Below, piece after piece: positions 3,390 to 5,080 of a DNA stretch of 5,080 nucleotides. Below the pieces are notes generated by a model. The model saw nothing but the letters and a program-made list of their open reading frames with translations, ran no database searches and was not told where the DNA came from. Source of the DNA: Chloroflexota bacterium (lineage in GTDB: Bacteria; Chloroflexota; Anaerolineae; UBA1429); the NCBI GenBank assembly GCA_012513725.1, contig JAAZBQ010000852.1, forward strand, positions 1 to 5,080, in the 5' to 3' direction. The translations under genes and the position numbers were made by a program. Position 1 is the first letter of the stretch. Every line of letters starts with the position of its first letter.

Positions 3390-5080
3390 TCTGCACATTC
3401 ATACACCGGGTTCTAAAGATTATCAGAACCCCGACGCCACCTATCTGGACATCTTGAGAAAGGCAGAGGCTGAGGGCCTCGATATTATCGCCTTCACCGA
3501 TCATAACAGTATGGCCGGCTATACGGCCATGACGCGCGAGATTCAGGACCTCGAGCGTTGGGAGCAGAGTGGGCGATTGCTCCCCGCCGAGCGAGACAAG
3601 TTGGCCGAATACCGCAGGCTGCTCGATGCCGTGCTCGTATTGCCGGGGTTCGAGTTCACCGCCACCTTTGGCTTTCACATCATGGCCCTCTTTGACCCCG
3701 AAACCCCGCCTCGGGCCATCGAGCACGTCCTGCTCAGCCTGGATGTGCCGGTGTCCTCCCTGGAAAAGGGGGAGATGGAGGTCGGCGCCACCACCGATGT
3801 CATTACGGCCTACCGCGTAATGGCCGAGGCGGGCGCGCTGGTGATCGCGGCACACGCCAATTCCTCCAGCGGCGTGGCGATGGTGGGCCTGGGCTTTGGT
3901 GGGCAGACCAAGATCGCCTACACCCAGGATCCCAACCTCCACGCCCTGGAGGTGACAGACCTCGAGAGCACGCGCCGGCGGACTACAGCCTCGTTCTTCT
4001 CCGGCTCCAAGCCCGAGTATCCCCGCCAGATGCACTGCATCCAGGGTTCCGACGCACACCGCATCCAGGGGCAGCCGGGCAACCGCCAGAACCTGGGCGT
4101 CGGCGAGCGGGCCACCGAGGTCCTGCTGCCGGAGGTCAGCTTCAAGGCCCTGAAGGAGCTGTTCCTCTCCAACGATTTCCACCGCACGCGGCCCTATCGG
4201 CGCACGGCGGAACCGTACGATTTCGTCGAGGAGGCCCGCAAGGAGGGCCCCAGCATCGTGCAGAGTTTCCACGAACAGGCCACCCGCCAAGGCGGCAGGC
4301 AGCACGCGGTGTTGCGCGATGTGGTAGCCTTTGCCAACGCCAACGGTGGTTCCATCTACATCGGCGTCGCCGCCAACCCCAAGGTGGAGCCCAAGGGGGT
4401 TGAGAACCCGGAAAAGGATATGGCCGCGCTGCGCACCGAGATCGAGCGCCAGGTGACGCCGCCCCTCGAGGTGCGCACCACGGTGCTCAAGAGCCGCGGG
4501 CGCGATGTCATCCGGGTAGAAGTGCCCCGCGGCGGCGATCCGCCCTATGCCCTGGAGGGCTCCAAGATCTACCTGCGCCGCGAGGCGGAGACCAACCTCG
4601 CCATGCGCGACGAGTTGGTCGACCTCATCCGCCGCATCGTGCTGGGCGGTGGGGTGGTCGCGCAGCCGGTGGAGAAGCAGGCCGTGGCCGCCACCCAGCC
4701 CGCCGCGGGCGGCCGCCAGCAACAACAACAGCACCAGCAGCCTCGCGGCCGCCAGCAACAGCCCGCCCAGGGCCGAAAGCAGGCGGAGGCCGGCCAGGGG
4801 CGGGGCGGGCAGCCTCGCGGCGAGCAGCCCAAGGCCGAACAACCCAAGGCCGAGCAGCCCCAGCCCTCCAACAACGGCGGGCGGGGCGGCCGGAAGCGCG
4901 GCGAGGTGCAGGGGCCCCGCACGGGCGTCGAGATCGTCCAGTCGGAGGAGCGCAAGGGCGTCATCTATCACACCATGCGCGACCTGCGGGACGGCTCCGA
5001 AGTGCACAACGTCACCCGGCAATCGGCCCGGCGACTGTGGCGCTACGCCATCGCCCTGAAGGAAAAGGGCGCCTTTCAGG
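3331..5080 (+). CDS. PHP-domain phosphoesterase fused to AlbA_2 (Schlafen-type) domain, 3' partial
   Basis: 583 residues are visible; the gene has no stop before the window edge. Residues about 18-290 form a PHP domain, a metal-dependent phosphoesterase fold. The ligand motifs are present: DLHIHT (H22, H24), TDHN (D57, H58), GFEFT (E108), H116, AH (H175) and SDAH (D241, H243). The set is complete, so it is probably catalytic. A charged, probably helical insert of about 45 residues lies between the second and third motifs. Residues about 307-435 match AlbA_2, a putative nucleic-acid-binding domain, with AFANANGGSIYIGV at 333-346 and YLRREAETN at 414-422. Then comes a Q/G/R/P-rich linker (about 450-530) with RGG-like pieces and EQPKA repeats. 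A basic module (531 to the edge, with SARRLWRYAI) is not recognised. The substrate is unknown; RNA, DNA or a nucleotide is inferred from AlbA_2. The PHP N-terminus recalls PHP domains fused to SMC-like ATPases, but no ATPase is visible here. Start choice is GTG 3331; ATG 3370 (residue 14) is the alternative. Confidence 0.88.
   Translation, partial: MSRPRKRNQQSNRMEWRRVDLHIHTPGSKDYQNPDATYLDILRKAEAEGLDIIAFTDHNSMAGYTAMTREIQDLERWEQSGRLLPAERDKLAEYRRLLDAVLVLPGFEFTATFGFHIMALFDPETPPRAIEHVLLSLDVPVSSLEKGEMEVGATTDVITAYRVMAEAGALVIAAHANSSSGVAMVGLGFGGQTKIAYTQDPNLHALEVTDLESTRRRTTASFFSGSKPEYPRQMHCIQGSDAHRIQGQPGNRQNLGVGERATEVLLPEVSFKALKELFLSNDFHRTRPYRRTAEPYDFVEEARKEGPSIVQSFHEQATRQGGRQHAVLRDVVAFANANGGSIYIGVAANPKVEPKGVENPEKDMAALRTEIERQVTPPLEVRTTVLKSRGRDVIRVEVPRGGDPPYALEGSKIYLRREAETNLAMRDELVDLIRRIVLGGGVVAQPVEKQAVAATQPAAGGRQQQQQHQQPRGRQQQPAQGRKQAEAGQGRGGQPRGEQPKAEQPKAEQPQPSNNGGRGGRKRGEVQGPRTGVEIVQSEERKGVIYHTMRDLRDGSEVHNVTRQSARRLWRYAIALKEKGAFQ
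4717..4917 (+). repeat. Low-complexity coding segment: CAG/CAA run and 15-bp tandem repeats
   Basis: This part encodes the disordered linker of the PHP-AlbA_2 protein. It opens with mixed CAG/CAA codons giving QQQQQHQQ (463-470) and a second Q run at 475-477. At 4822-4866 a 15-bp unit encoding EQPKA occurs twice and then a third time as EQPQP. The copies differ only at synonymous third positions until the last one. Glycine-arginine pieces (RGGQPRG at 491-497, GRGGRKRG at 517-524) lie around them. The reading frame stays open throughout and the synonymous drift argues for selection on the protein, not recent slippage. Length variation between strains is likely. Confidence 0.75.

Noticed and set aside
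2645..3457. Plus-strand open frame of 270 codons overlapping the lon 3' end
   Set aside because: It is a frame-shifted reading of the Lon protease domain with R/G/P-rich nonsense composition, and it conflicts with both real genes that overlap it.
3334..5022. Long minus-strand open frame (562 codons) opposite the PHP-AlbA_2 gene
   Set aside because: It is antisense to a gene with clear domains, its translation is L/G/A/H-rich low complexity with no recognisable motif, and GC-rich codon bias routinely creates such antisense frames.
1..5080. CRISPR array, insertion sequence or prophage remnants
   Set aside because: No spaced direct repeats, transposase-like frame, terminal inverted repeats or attachment-site duplication were seen. 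The tRNA gene is not followed by an integrase within the window.

Overview
This window looks like part of the chromosome of a GC-rich bacterium, most likely a member of the Chloroflexota (Anaerolineae-like). That guess rests on the flavour of the Lon protein, including an acidic N-terminus and a charged insert just before Walker A, and on the codon use. It is an inference from memory of the family; no search was run. The three protein genes lie on the plus strand in one tight, probably co-transcribed block. A tRNA gene is divergent on the minus strand at the left edge.

Layout: (a) 3-75, minus strand, a complete tRNA-Gly with anticodon CCC, driven by a textbook promoter at 88-116 (TTGACA, 17 bp, TATAAT). 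(b) 117-378, a divergent intergenic region of about 260 bp carrying signals for the plus-strand block. These are an extended -10 promoter (152-160), a strong 11-bp hairpin followed by TTT (184-212), a second nested stem-loop (239-294), a better promoter (299-327) and a hairpin-forming inverted repeat at the predicted transcription start (325-356). (c) 379-822, a small heat-shock protein of the Hsp20/alpha-crystallin family. (d) 873-3389, a full-length ATP-dependent Lon protease with all catalytic motifs. (e) 3331 to the right edge, a gene overlapping the end of lon by 59 bp. It encodes a multidomain protein with an N-terminal PHP metal-dependent phosphoesterase domain, an AlbA_2 (Schlafen-type) putative nucleic-acid-binding domain, a long Q/G/R/P-rich linker with RGG-like motifs, and the start of a further basic C-terminal module. 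The gene is cut by the window edge.

Working model: Hsp20 holds unfolded proteins and Lon degrades them, which is a sensible proteostasis pair. The third protein is the unusual part. It combines an apparently intact PHP metal centre with a nucleic-acid-binding module and is translationally overlapped with lon. It may be a stress-linked phosphoesterase or nuclease acting on RNA, DNA or nucleotides, or its level or activity may be tied to Lon. This link is inferred only from gene order and overlap.
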